Of a DNA stretch of 64,000 nucleotides, positions 52,448 to 61,274 are shown piece by piece (the stretch's first letter is position 1; the number at the start of each line of letters is the position of its first letter). The stretch is from contig OZ245761.1 in assembly GCA_965227535.1 (NCBI GenBank), forward strand, positions 3,286,001 through 3,350,000, read 5' to 3'. The stretch is from SZUA-430 sp965227535 (lineage in GTDB: Bacteria; Pseudomonadota; Alphaproteobacteria; Micropepsales; Micropepsaceae). The notes below the pieces were generated by a model. That model was not told the origin of the DNA and did no database searches. It saw only the letters and a program-made list of their open reading frames with translations. The translations under genes and the position numbers were made by a program.

Positions 52448-53230
52448 CTAAGCGGAAACCGGCGACGTCACGTTGGACACCCACTCGCGCACATAGCGCG
52501 CGGTCTTCTCCCAGCCCGGCTCGCCGATCAGCCAGTGGCTCGCGTTGGCGACCTCGAAATACTCGCCGCGCTCGCGATAGCGCCGCGCGATCGACGCCAC
52601 CGTCTTCGGCGGATTGACCCGGTCGTAAGCGCCGGCGACGCACAGCACCGGACACGTCACCTGCCGCGCATCCACAAAACTCGCGCGCCGCACGTCCATC
52701 GCCCAATGCAAAATCTCAAACGTGGCAAGCCCCGACTCCGGCACGAAGCGCGCGAACGTCGCCTCGCGTTCGCCCGGCGGCAAAAGGTCCAGCGCATGCG
52801 TCTCCGCAATCCACGCCTCGGGCCGCAGCGGCTTGTTCCAAAACTGCCCCGCCAGATAAAGCCCCTGCGCCGACATGATCTCCCAATGCGTCGTCGGCAA
52901 CGTGCCCCAGGGCGAGGACGGCGCCAGCAACACGAGCGCCTTCACCGGCACCCGCGTCGCCACCATCTGCGCCACAAGCCCGCCCATCGAATGCCCGACC
53001 AGCACCGGCGGCGTCGGCATCGTGCGCACCAGCGCCTCGATATCCGCCGCATAATCCAGCGTGGACGTCAGCCCCAACTCTTTGACCGCGCGCTGCCCCG
53101 GCACCGTGTCGTGATACCGAAGCGTCGGCACGGAAACCTTCGCGCCGCCGGCTGCGAAGACTTGCGCATAACCTTCCATGGCCCAAGAAGCGCAAAACGC
53201 ACCATGGATCAAAATAACTGACTCGCTCAT
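52448..53230 (-). CDS. alpha/beta hydrolase
   Basis: A 260-residue alpha/beta-hydrolase fold protein. VILIHGAFCASWAMEGY holds the oxyanion region, VLVGHSMGGLVAQM has the nucleophilic Ser, VAGAYDRVNPP the acid and NASHWLIGEPGW the His, completing a catalytic triad. Substrate unknown. No operon partner; the gaps on both sides (151 and 134 bases) hold nothing recognisable. Confidence 0.88.
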   Translation of the reverse strand: MSESVILIHGAFCASWAMEGYAQVFAAGGAKVSVPTLRYHDTVPGQRAVKELGLTSTLDYAADIEALVRTMPTPPVLVGHSMGGLVAQMVATRVPVKALVLLAPSSPWGTLPTTHWEIMSAQGLYLAGQFWNKPLRPEAWIAETHALDLLPPGEREATFARFVPESGLATFEILHWAMDVRRASFVDARQVTCPVLCVAGAYDRVNPPKTVASIARRYRERGEYFEVANASHWLIGEPGWEKTARYVREWVSNVTSPVSA

Positions 53231-53364
53231 TCGGCCATTCTAGGGGTCGGGAGGTTTCTCTCCGGCCAACAATCTCGCTCGATCGGCGGTTTTCTATCGG
53301 ACAAGTTACCGCGCCAACGGGCTCAGAGACGTGGTATTCGCGGTTTGTTCTGGTGAGCCGGCCG

Positions 53365-53859
53365 CTACCCCGGCGATGCCAAATGGCGAAATTCCCGAAC
53401 CACGCTCTCATAGACCCCGCGCTTGAAGGGCACGATCAAAGCGGGCAACTCGTCGATCTCAACCCATCGAAAGGCGTCGAACTCAGCCGGCGAATGCGCC
53501 GCGAGATCGATATCGGAATCATTGCCGAGAAACCGCAGCGCAAACCACTTCTGCGTCTGCCCGCGATACTTACCCTTCAAGGCAATGCCAACGGCCTCGC
53601 GCGGCAAATCATACGTGAGCCAATCGGGCGCCTCGGCCAGTACGTCGACCTTCGCAATGCCGGTCTCTTCCTCAAGCTCGCGCAAAGCCGCCGCACGCAG
53701 GTCTTCGCCGGGATCGACACCCCCTTGCGGCATCTGCCACGACTCGCCGACGTCGCCGAAAATCCGCCGCCCGACAAAGACATGGCCCGCGCGATTCAAA
53801 ACCATCATGCCCACACAAGGACGATAGGGCAGGGTCTCGGGATCGACGATCTTGCTCAT
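53365..53859 (-). CDS. rppH: RNA 5'-pyrophosphohydrolase RppH
   Basis: NUDIX enzyme that removes pyrophosphate from mRNA 5' ends and starts decay, 164 residues. LPYRPCVGMMVLNRAGHVFVG is the family start, WQMPQGGVDPGED plus LRELEEETGI is the NUDIX box, and QKWFALRFLG is typical. Its ATG overlaps the stop of the deacetylase gene (ATGA). In many alphaproteobacteria rppH is close to atpC; here about 10 kb of accessory DNA separates them. Confidence 0.93.
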   Translation of the reverse strand: MSKIVDPETLPYRPCVGMMVLNRAGHVFVGRRIFGDVGESWQMPQGGVDPGEDLRAAALRELEEETGIAKVDVLAEAPDWLTYDLPREAVGIALKGKYRGQTQKWFALRFLGNDSDIDLAAHSPAEFDAFRWVEIDELPALIVPFKRGVYESVVREFRHLASPG

Positions 53860-55046
53860 GGATGCGGCGCCGCCCCTTCGAACGGCTTCGGATCCTCCGG
53901 CAATACGGGCGCCGGCGCAGCAGCAGGAGCAGGCGGCGCCGCATGTCGCGGCTGCGGGTGCGAGCGAACCGCCGGCGCGGCGGGCGGCACCACGGCGGCC
54001 CGCGCCTCGACCAACGCCGACACCGGCACCAGCGCAATCCCTTTCTCCTCAAGGCTCGCAGCCCACGCCGTCACGCGGTCGATCGTCACGGGAAACGCCG
54101 TCGCAATCCCGATCGCCGACCCGCGCTGCTTGGCCAATTCCTCAAGCGTCGTGAATTCCTTGTCGATGGCGTCCCGCGTCGGATTGCGATCAATCAAACG
54201 GTCGCCACGCGCAAAGGCGGCTCCTTCGACGCCGGCGACCTCGCGCGCAATCGATTGATCCGCCTCGCCGTTGTCGACGAAGTAGAGCCCACGCCCGGAC
54301 GTCGCGCGAAGCAAACCCTGAATGTCCGGCTCGCTCGCCAAAAACTTGCCCCCTTGCGAGGCGATCAAACCTGAATACCCCGTGACCTTCGCCATCACCC
54401 GCCGCAGCCGTCCCGGATTTTCTTCCGCCTGCGCCCCGGTCAACAGCGTGTCCTGCCCCGGGTCGTTGTCGGGATAGTCGTAGGGCTCAAGCGGAACCTC
54501 AAGCAGCACCTCATGACCCTTCGCGCGCGCCGTCGAAACACGCCCCTGGAGCGAGGAGCCGTATGGCGTAATCGCGAGCGTCACGCCTTCGGGCAAGCGG
54601 TCGAGCGCCGCTTGCGTCGCCGCCTCGCCCAGCCCCAGGCCGCCGATCACCACGGCGATCTTCGGCCGCGGATCCGACTTGTCGAAGGGCCGCGCATAAA
54701 CGTCCATCGGCTTGCGCCCGTCGTCGGCAATCTTGGGCAGCGGCCCTTCGACCGCCATCTCGACCAAACCCGGATCGCTGATGACGATGCCGTTCGCCGA
54801 GACCAACGACATGGCCGTCGGTGCGGCGGCGTCGATCGGCCCGCCGGTGCCGGATGAAGCCGGCGCCTGCTCGATCTTGATGACCTGCTTGGGCTCGCCG
54901 TCGTCGGCGTCCCCAAACACGGATACGATGATGATGATCAGAAACGCGACGACCGCGACGATCGTGCCGACGGTACCTAGAAGGTGCCTGCCGCCCAAGG
55001 CGCCGAGGCCGCGGGTCTGACCGGCGGGATACCCAGGCATGGACAT
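53856..55046 (-). CDS. divergent polysaccharide deacetylase (YibQ/DUF610 family)
   Basis: A 396-residue inner-membrane-anchored protein: a transmembrane segment at about residues 24-44 (VGTIVAVVAFLIIIIVSVF), a low-complexity linker, then a NodB-like barrel (KIAVVIGGLGLGEAATQAAL, EVLLEVPLEPYDYPDNDPG, ALVEARA near the C terminus). The C-terminal 40 residues are Ala/Pro/His-rich. The family is linked to the cell envelope, and its gene order with ctpA and the envC-like gene is conserved in alphaproteobacteria. Confidence 0.85.
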   Translation of the reverse strand: MSMPGYPAGQTRGLGALGGRHLLGTVGTIVAVVAFLIIIIVSVFGDADDGEPKQVIKIEQAPASSGTGGPIDAAAPTAMSLVSANGIVISDPGLVEMAVEGPLPKIADDGRKPMDVYARPFDKSDPRPKIAVVIGGLGLGEAATQAALDRLPEGVTLAITPYGSSLQGRVSTARAKGHEVLLEVPLEPYDYPDNDPGQDTLLTGAQAEENPGRLRRVMAKVTGYSGLIASQGGKFLASEPDIQGLLRATSGRGLYFVDNGEADQSIAREVAGVEGAAFARGDRLIDRNPTRDAIDKEFTTLEELAKQRGSAIGIATAFPVTIDRVTAWAASLEEKGIALVPVSALVEARAAVVPPAAPAVRSHPQPRHAAPPAPAAAPAPVLPEDPKPFEGAAPHP

Positions 55047-55133
55047 GAATGAGGGGCTCGGCGTCGTCGTTCCGGAAGGGGCACTAGAATGTGCCCCGTC
55101 CGGACTCCGTTAATCAAGTGGCGCGAAACCGCC

Positions 55134-56453
55134 TCAGTTCGGCTTCGGCGCGTTCGCCGGCGGTGTGACGCTCGAGACCATCTCCTGGCCGCGCAGCAAG
55201 CGCATCGCATAGGTCAGCTGGAAGTCGTCGAACTTCTCCCCCGCCTTCGGCTTCACGACCGGTCCGACATGCGGCTTGCGGCCGCCTTCTTGCGCGTCGA
55301 GATGCTTGGGCAGGTTCGCCTCCGACAGACGATCGGCCGCTTCTTTCTCGCTGTCCGCATCGGCCGCTTGTTCGACCAGGATGTCCGGATCGATGCCGGT
55401 GGCCTGGATCGAACGACCCGACGGCGTGAAGTACTTCGCCGTGGTCAGGCGCAGCGCACCGTCGACCCCGCCCGCGAGCGGGATGACCGTCTGCACCGAA
55501 CCCTTGCCGAACGACCGCGTACCGATCACGCGTGCACGCTTCTGGTCCTGGAGAGCGCCCGCGACGATTTCCGACGCCGACGCCGACCCTTCGTTGATCA
55601 GCACGACAACCGGAACGCCGGCAAGGATCTGACCCGACCGCGCGCCATAGCGTTGCGTATCGCCCGCGCGACGGCCGCGGGTCGAGACGATCTCACCCTG
55701 GTCGAGGAACGCGTCCGACACGAAGATCGCCTGATCGAGCAGGCCGCCCGGATTGTTGCGCAGGTCAAGCACGACGCCGCGCAGCTTGTTGCCGATCTTA
55801 GCTTTAACCTGATCGACCGCCTTATCGAGCCCGTCTTCCGTCTGCTCGTTGAACGTAGTGATGCGGATGTAGGCGATGTCGGCTTCCTGACGGAAGCGAA
55901 CGCTTTCAACGCGAATGACCGCGCGCGTCAGCGTGATCTCAAGCGGTTTCTTCTCGCCCTTGCGCAGAATGGTGATCTTGATCTGCGAGTTGACCGGGCC
56001 GCGCATCTTGTCGACCGCTTCCGAGAGTGTCATGCCCTGGATCAGCGTGCCGTCGATCGTCGCGATGAGGTCGCCGGTCTTGATCCCGGCTTTTGCCGCC
56101 GGTGTCCCGTCCATCGGCGAGATCACCTTGACGAGCCCATCTTCCATCGTGACTTCAAGCCCAAGCCCGCCGTACTCGCCGCGGGTCGACACCTGCATGT
56201 CCGAAAAATTCTTCGGGTTCAGATAACTCGAGTGCGGGTCGAGCGAGGTCAGCATTCCGTTGATCGCATTCTCGACCAACTCTGCGTCCTTCACTTCACG
56301 CACATAGTCGTTCTTCACGCGTTCGAACACGTCGCCGAACAGGTTGAGCTGACGATAGGTATCCGTACTCGCGACGGTGACCATCGGCGCCAGCGCCAAC
56401 GCTGCGCCGAACCCAATGCTGCCTGCCACGCCTGCTAAGATAAGTTTGTTCAT
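55134..56453 (-). CDS. ctpA: C-terminal processing peptidase CtpA (S41 family)
   Basis: A 439-residue periplasmic serine protease. A signal/anchor sequence covers residues 1-25, a PDZ domain lies around YGGLGLEVTMEDGLVKVISP, the catalytic Ser is in INEGSASASEIVAGAL and the general-base Lys in SFGKGSVQTVIPL. In proteobacteria such proteases cut back cell-wall hydrolases and their activators. The start is 4 bases behind the envC-like stop, so the two are co-translated. Confidence 0.94.
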   Translation of the reverse strand: MNKLILAGVAGSIGFGAALALAPMVTVASTDTYRQLNLFGDVFERVKNDYVREVKDAELVENAINGMLTSLDPHSSYLNPKNFSDMQVSTRGEYGGLGLEVTMEDGLVKVISPMDGTPAAKAGIKTGDLIATIDGTLIQGMTLSEAVDKMRGPVNSQIKITILRKGEKKPLEITLTRAVIRVESVRFRQEADIAYIRITTFNEQTEDGLDKAVDQVKAKIGNKLRGVVLDLRNNPGGLLDQAIFVSDAFLDQGEIVSTRGRRAGDTQRYGARSGQILAGVPVVVLINEGSASASEIVAGALQDQKRARVIGTRSFGKGSVQTVIPLAGGVDGALRLTTAKYFTPSGRSIQATGIDPDILVEQAADADSEKEAADRLSEANLPKHLDAQEGGRKPHVGPVVKPKAGEKFDDFQLTYAMRLLRGQEMVSSVTPPANAPKPN

Positions 56454-56457
56454 GGAA

Positions 56458-57714
56458 CTATCCGCTCACCTTGTCTTTGAGCCCGGCAAACCAGGGCGCC
56501 GGATCTACCGGAACGCCATTGCGCCTAAACTCGATGTAAAGCCTCTCGCCCCCGCTGCCGGTCTGCACGCTCTTGTGTTGTGGGCGCCGGCCCGCACCCA
56601 TTCTTCCGACCGGCTCTCCCGCAAGCACCGTTTGACCGACCACGCCATCGATCTTCGCAAGGCCTGCAAGTAAAACATGATAGCCGCCGTTGGCTGAGAT
56701 TATCAACATTTGACCGTAGCCTCGGAAGGTTCCGGCAAACATGATTTTCCCGTCACACGGAGAAGTGACAGCCGATCCGGGGCGCGTTTCCAGGCGAATG
56801 CCCGCCAAATGGCCACCGTCACCATCTTCGGCCCCGAACCTTGCCGTAAGTTCACCGTTAGCGGGTAAGGTCAACATGCCTTTCAACCCGTCCAGCGACG
56901 TGGTGCGCGCAGAGCCCGCCGTCGCGATCTGCTTGGTGATCACCTGGCTGGAGGGCGCCGACGAAGGCCGTTTGGCGTCCTCGTTTAGGCTTGCAATCAG
57001 GGCGCGCAAATCCCCCGCCTGTTCGGCAAGCCCACTCGCGCGCGACTGCGTTTCTTTCAAATATTGATCCGTCTGCGCCGCAAGACTGCGCCGGTGAATC
57101 AAGAGTTCGCTCAAAACGTTCCGATCCTTGTCGAGCGCGGCCGCAGCCGCCGCAACCTTCAACCGCTCCTCCGCCGCGTTCTGACGCAAGCCGCGCAGTT
57201 CGGAGAGATCGTGGCTCAGCTTTGCGGCTTCTTTTTGAACGGCTGGAACGACCGCCGACAAAAGCATAGCCGAGCGCGCGGCCGCCGTCGCATCGTTAGG
57301 CCGCACGATCAGCGCGGGCGGCGGCTCGCTGCCCATACGCTGCAGCACCGCCAGCAACGAGGAAAGTTTTCCGCGCTGGTCCACCAGCGCACGCATGGCC
57401 GCAGCCTCGCGCGTCTCGAACACGGCAAGCCGCTGCTCGACGACATTGAGATCGCGCTCGCGCGCCTGCGCCGTCGCCGCCGCTTGGATCAACTTCTCGC
57501 GCAAATCGCGCTGTTCTTCGGCAAGCTTGGCCGCCGAATCCGTCAGGCTCTCGATGCTGCGCCGGTCGTCCCCAAGCTGTTTCTCGATCGCGTCCAGTTT
57601 CTCGAGCGGATCGGTGGTCTCGGCCTTCTGCGCCGATGCGAACGGCCCGGCGCACAAAAATGCCCCTAGCGCCGCAGCGCTCACAGCGTTCCGCAATTTC
57701 GAACGTCTCGACAT
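56458..57714 (-). CDS. EnvC-like murein hydrolase activator
   Basis: A 418-residue periplasmic protein. Signal peptide to about residue 29 (GPFASAQ), then a long coiled coil (about residues 35-260, heptad-rich with IEKQLGDDRRSIESL and LREKLIQAAATAQARERDL), then a LytM domain from about residue 310. The LytM zinc ligands are degenerate: the usual HxxxD reads HLAGIR and the last His of HxH is missing (GYHVLLAGL). This fits an activator of amidases, not a peptidase. An ATG at 57750 would add 12 residues. Confidence 0.85.
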   Translation of the reverse strand: MSRRSKLRNAVSAAALGAFLCAGPFASAQKAETTDPLEKLDAIEKQLGDDRRSIESLTDSAAKLAEEQRDLREKLIQAAATAQARERDLNVVEQRLAVFETREAAAMRALVDQRGKLSSLLAVLQRMGSEPPPALIVRPNDATAAARSAMLLSAVVPAVQKEAAKLSHDLSELRGLRQNAAEERLKVAAAAAALDKDRNVLSELLIHRRSLAAQTDQYLKETQSRASGLAEQAGDLRALIASLNEDAKRPSSAPSSQVITKQIATAGSARTTSLDGLKGMLTLPANGELTARFGAEDGDGGHLAGIRLETRPGSAVTSPCDGKIMFAGTFRGYGQMLIISANGGYHVLLAGLAKIDGVVGQTVLAGEPVGRMGAGRRPQHKSVQTGSGGERLYIEFRRNGVPVDPAPWFAGLKDKVSG

Positions 57715-57780
57715 CGAACGCCGCACAACCTGGCTGATTCTCACCAGCATGCCACAAGCAGCCCCACGCGTCCGCCGCGA

Positions 57781-58548
57781 TCAGCCCTTCTTGGTCTGAT
57801 GCGCAACCGACTGGATCCGCGCCTTGATCTCGTCCGGATCGCCATGAAAATGCGTCTCGGCCGACAGCATCTTGTCGTTGAGTTTATAGACCTTGGGAAC
57901 CCCGGTCGGCAGGTTGATGCCCTCGATCTCAGGCTCGCTCAAACCCTCAAGATGCTTCAGCAGCGCGCGCAACGAATTGCCGTGCGCCGCGATCAGGACT
58001 TTTTTCCGGGCCCTAATCAGCGGAACAATCTCCCGCTCCCAGTACGGCAGAACCCGCGCCGAAACATCCTTCAAGCTCTCGCCGCGCGGAAGTTCGTCTG
58101 GCGGCACGTTCCGGTACCGCGCATCCTTGCCGGGAAAGTCCGGATCGTTGCGATCGACCAACGGAGGCTGCGTCGCATACCCACGCCGCCATTGATGCAC
58201 CTGCGCCTCGCCGAATTTCTCGACGGCTTGAACCTTGTCCTTGCCCTGCAGCGCACCGTAATGCCGCTCGTTCAGCCGCCAGTCCTTCACGACCGGAATC
58301 CACATCTGATCCATCTCTTCGAGCGCCAGCCACAGCGTCTTGATCGCCCGGCTCTGCAGCGACGTGAATGCGATGTCGAACGCGAACCCGTCCTTGCGCA
58401 TCAGCTTCCCCGCCGCCCGCGCCTCGGCAATGCCGACCTCCGACAACGGACTGTCCCGCCAGCCCGTAAAGATGTTCAGTTTGTTCGCCTCGCTCTGCCC
58501 ATGGCGAATGATGACGAGGTCGTAGGTGGCGGACATGTTTGCGCTCAT
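57781..58548 (-). CDS. gpmA: 2,3-bisphosphoglycerate-dependent phosphoglycerate mutase
   Basis: Glycolytic mutase interconverting 2- and 3-phosphoglycerate, about 255 residues. The phosphohistidine motif is LVIIRHGQSEANKLNIFTGW, RLNERHYGALQGKDK is the signature loop and AAHGNSLRALLKHLEG holds the second His. The start could be 58548 or 58536; neither has a clear ribosome binding site. It is placed between the conserved envelope block and a divergent phosphoesterase gene. Confidence 0.94.
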   Translation of the reverse strand: MSANMSATYDLVIIRHGQSEANKLNIFTGWRDSPLSEVGIAEARAAGKLMRKDGFAFDIAFTSLQSRAIKTLWLALEEMDQMWIPVVKDWRLNERHYGALQGKDKVQAVEKFGEAQVHQWRRGYATQPPLVDRNDPDFPGKDARYRNVPPDELPRGESLKDVSARVLPYWEREIVPLIRARKKVLIAAHGNSLRALLKHLEGLSEPEIEGINLPTGVPKVYKLNDKMLSAETHFHGDPDEIKARIQSVAHQTKKG

Positions 58549-58675
58549 GAAGGTAACGTGAAGGGCAGGGCGAGTTACGCGAATTTCGCCCTTACGGCAA
58601 GCGAGGGCGGCCCGGAACCACGAACCCGCGCCGTGATTAGACAAGCGTCACAATCCCGCTCTAGCCTTGGTCGGC

Positions 58676-59503
58676 ATGACGTTTCGCGTCGCCCAAATCT
58701 CGGACACCCACCTTAGCGCGGAGAAGCCGTTCTTCGTCGCGAACTTCAAGCGCATCGGCGAAGCTCTGACGCGCGAACTGCCCGATCTCGTGATCAACAC
58801 CGGCGACATTTCGCTCGACGGCGCATCGCGCGAAAGCGACCTCGCCGAAGCCCGCCGCCTGCACGACGCGCTGTCCGTGCCCTATCTCTGCATCCCCGGC
58901 AATCACGACGTCGGCGACAACATCGACGTGCCCAACGCGCACAACCGTTTCGACGTCGAATGCCGCGCGCGCTACCTCCGGCATTTCGGGCGCGACTGGT
59001 GGCACGTCGACGTGCCGGCCTGGCGCTTGATCGGGATCAACGTCCAACTCTTCGCCAGCGGCGAGGACGCCGCGCGCGAGCAAACGTCATACATTGCCGA
59101 GGCCGTCGCCGGCGCGCGCGAACGGCGCATCGCCCTCTTCGTTCACAAACCGCTCTTCGACGCCCACGAGCGAGAAGATGTCGTCGGCGGCCGCTTCTTG
59201 AACCCATCGTCGCGCCGCGACTTGTTGAGCGCGTTCGGTGACGCGCGTCCGGACCTCGTCGCCTGCGGCCACGTCCACCAATTCCGGGAGACCGAGGCCG
59301 AAGGCAGCCGCCACGTCTGGGGACCCTCCACGGCCTACTTCATCCCCGACGCGCGCCAGCCGCGCTACGGCCGCAAAGAAGTAGGCTTCGTCCTCCACGA
59401 CCTACGCGACGACGGCACCCACGCCAGCCGCTTCGTCCTCGCGCGCGGCACGGAAAACCTCTGCATCGCCGATTTCCCGGCAGCCTACGGACCGATGCAT
59501 TGA
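58676..59503 (+). CDS. calcineurin-type metallophosphoesterase
   Basis: A 275-residue phosphoesterase with all motifs of the two-metal site: ISDTHL, NTGDIS, IPGNHDVG, VHKPLFDAHE and ACGHVHQF. This is the cytoplasmic cyclic-nucleotide/phosphodiesterase-like group (CpdA/Icc-like); the substrate cannot be fixed. A GTG or TTG a few codons upstream is possible. It is divergent from gpmA and convergent with the toxin gene. Confidence 0.87.
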   Translation: MTFRVAQISDTHLSAEKPFFVANFKRIGEALTRELPDLVINTGDISLDGASRESDLAEARRLHDALSVPYLCIPGNHDVGDNIDVPNAHNRFDVECRARYLRHFGRDWWHVDVPAWRLIGINVQLFASGEDAAREQTSYIAEAVAGARERRIALFVHKPLFDAHEREDVVGGRFLNPSSRRDLLSAFGDARPDLVACGHVHQFRETEAEGSRHVWGPSTAYFIPDARQPRYGRKEVGFVLHDLRDDGTHASRFVLARGTENLCIADFPAAYGPMH

Positions 59504-59524
59504 CGACGGACAATATCGCAGTCG

Positions 59525-59983
59525 CTACGACGGACTGCCGTGACGCTTCGCGCCATCTTGCGTCAAAACTCGCATCAGGTTGGCCGTCGACCAGCTTGCT
59601 ACACCAGTTCCAGCAAAGTCGCGGTCGAAAGTCCAAATGTCCGCGTTCGTCACCCACGCACAGCTCAGCACGTGTGCGTCGCGGACGGATCCGTTTTGGC
59701 TTGCGGTGGCATCGCGCAGTGAGCGCTCGGCACGCTCAATATGCTCGGCGGTTTGTTGTTCCGTGATCACGACCAAGCTCGTCACGATGCGATCGAGCAG
59801 CGGCAACAACTCCGGCCGCCGGAGACCATGCTCGATACGCTTGCGCGCCTCGATAAGCGCACGTTCTGACACCACGAGGTATCGAGCCCGCGCCGCAGTT
59901 TCCAGCGCCTGAGCGTTTCGGCCCATCGCTGCGGTGATCAACAACGACGCGTCGACCACGAGCACCGAGCGGGGCTCGTTCAT
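59525..59983 (-). CDS. PIN-domain toxin (VapC-like)
   Basis: A 152-residue PIN-domain RNase. The acidic metal ligands are seen in VLVVDASLLI (Asp11), in ERALIEARKR, in VRDAHVLSCA and in TFDRDFAGTG. Such toxins cleave RNA when freed from the antitoxin. The ATG overlaps the antitoxin stop by 4 bases. It is convergent with the phosphoesterase gene, 21 bases apart. Confidence 0.85.
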   Translation of the reverse strand: MNEPRSVLVVDASLLITAAMGRNAQALETAARARYLVVSERALIEARKRIEHGLRRPELLPLLDRIVTSLVVITEQQTAEHIERAERSLRDATASQNGSVRDAHVLSCAWVTNADIWTFDRDFAGTGVASWSTANLMRVLTQDGAKRHGSPS

Positions 59984-60279
59984 TTGGCGGCTTTAGGTTT
60001 ACGCTTCGAAGGCCGTCGAGCGGCGAACGACCAATCCGTCTCGTCAACGTCGATGCCAGCCTTGCGAAGCGCGGCATCATCCGCTGCACGATCTCGCCCC
60101 CGCGCCAGCCGCTCTGCATCCAGAAGCACCTTTCGCAACGCCCCGATATCCGCCTTCTTCAACGGCGTGAGGATCGCAACGGTCGTGTCGCCGGAGGTAA
60201 TCGGCGTCGCCCCATCGAGCGCTGCAATAGCCTCAGTGCTGATCTTTTGCAGGTCGCGAATCGTGATGCGCTTGTTCAT
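59980..60279 (-). CDS. Phd/YefM-type antitoxin
   Basis: A 99-residue antitoxin. MNKRITIRDLQKISTEAIAA followed by TPITSGDTTVAILTPL matches the Phd/YefM DNA-binding fold; the C-terminal half is basic and Ala-rich (SKRKPKAAK) and should wrap the toxin. The start at 60279 lies 2 bases behind a perfect palindrome that should be its operator; the upstream open frame to 60408 is not family-like. Confidence 0.82.
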   Translation of the reverse strand: MNKRITIRDLQKISTEAIAALDGATPITSGDTTVAILTPLKKADIGALRKVLLDAERLARGRDRAADDAALRKAGIDVDETDWSFAARRPSKRKPKAAK

Positions 60280-60281
60280 AG

Positions 60282-60307
60282 GAGTTACATACACCTGTAT
60301 GTAACTC
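60282..60307. promoter_or_regulatory. perfect 26-bp palindrome, probable antitoxin operator
   Basis: GAGTTACATACA-CC-TGTATGTAACTC: two perfect 12-base arms with a 2-base centre, directly before the antitoxin ATG (60279). No Shine-Dalgarno sequence fits between it and the start codon. Autorepression by the toxin-antitoxin complex is the likely function. Confidence 0.8.
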
Positions 60308-60317
60308 GGCGCAATCA

Positions 60318-60773
60318 CTACACGCGATGGTAAGGATGCCCCGACAAAATGGTCATCGCCCGAAACAATTGCTCGGCCACCATCGTCCGCACCAATAGAT
60401 GCGGCCACGTTTGCGTGCCATAGGCAAGCGTTAGTCGCGCGCGCGGTTTCACCGCCGCCGGCAGTCCGTCAGGCCCGCCGATCACGAACAGCGCGCGCGC
60501 TTCGCCCGCATCGCGCCACGTCGCGAGCTGCTTGGCGAACGCGTCGCTCGACAGCGACTTGCCGTGTTCGTCGAGTGCGATGAGAAGCGGCGCCTGCGCG
60601 CACGCTTCGACGATCTTCTCCGGTTTGCGCTCATCCGCTTCGCTAAGCGCAAACGAAGAAAACCCGAGCGCGCGTGCCGTATCGCGGGCTCGGGTCAAAT
60701 AGGCGAGTGCCATCTGGTGTTCCGGCGCGGACTTCGCGCGTCCGCCGGCCAGAATCTCGATCTCAAGCGCCAA
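60318..60773 (-). CDS. rlmH: 23S rRNA pseudouridine-1915 N3-methyltransferase
   Basis: SPOUT-class methyltransferase acting on the assembled ribosome, 151 residues. ALDEHGKSLSSDAFAKQL, the SAM-loop FVIGGPDGLP and the invariant C terminus SGHPYHR are present. It starts 3 bases behind rsfS, so it ends the proB-proA-nadD-rsfS-rlmH run. Confidence 0.94.
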   Translation of the reverse strand: MALEIEILAGGRAKSAPEHQMALAYLTRARDTARALGFSSFALSEADERKPEKIVEACAQAPLLIALDEHGKSLSSDAFAKQLATWRDAGEARALFVIGGPDGLPAAVKPRARLTLAYGTQTWPHLLVRTMVAEQLFRAMTILSGHPYHRV

Positions 60774-60776
60774 GGA

Positions 60777-61274
60777 CTAGACGGCTTCGGCGACCGAAGC
60801 GCCGTCGCTCCACATCTTCTCGAGATTGTAAAACGCGCGCACCTCGGGACGGAACACGTGGACGATCACGTCCATCGCATCGACCAGCACCCAATCGCCC
60901 GCAGGCAATCCTTCGGCGCGGCCCCTGATGCCTTGCTTCTTCAATTCTTCCGACAGGTGCTCCGCGATCGCGGCGACGTGGCGGTTCGAGCGTCCGCTCG
61001 CAATCACCATGTAGTCGGCCATCGGTGTCTTACTCGCGAGCTCGATCGAGACGATGTCTTCCGCCTTATCGGCGTCGAGCGTCTTCAAGACCAGGTCGAG
61101 CAATTTTTTGCTGGGTTCGGATGGCTGCTGCTTGGCGGCTTTCGCGGCAGTAGCCTTTTTCACCGGCGCTTTGCGCGTGGCCGGTGTGGTGGACTTCGCC
61201 CGCGGCGAGCGGGTCGTACGCTTTGCGGTCAGTGGTGTACTCCTTTGCTGGCGCGGTTGAACGGGCGTTCCCAC
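60777..61274 (-). CDS. rsfS: ribosome silencing factor RsfS
   Basis: Binds ribosomal protein L14 and blocks subunit joining under starvation. The conserved domain runs from KLLDLVLKTLDADKAEDIVS to YNLEKMWSDG (SGRSNRHVAAIAEHL and GDWVLVDAMDVIVHVF are typical). The N-terminal 55 residues are Lys/Ala/Thr-rich. The annotated start is a GTG at 61274, but AAAGGAG (61242-61248) lies inside that frame, 7 bases before an in-frame CTG at 61232, so the true start may be the CTG. Confidence 0.9.
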   Translation of the reverse strand: MGTPVQPRQQRSTPLTAKRTTRSPRAKSTTPATRKAPVKKATAAKAAKQQPSEPSKKLLDLVLKTLDADKAEDIVSIELASKTPMADYMVIASGRSNRHVAAIAEHLSEELKKQGIRGRAEGLPAGDWVLVDAMDVIVHVFRPEVRAFYNLEKMWSDGASVAEAV

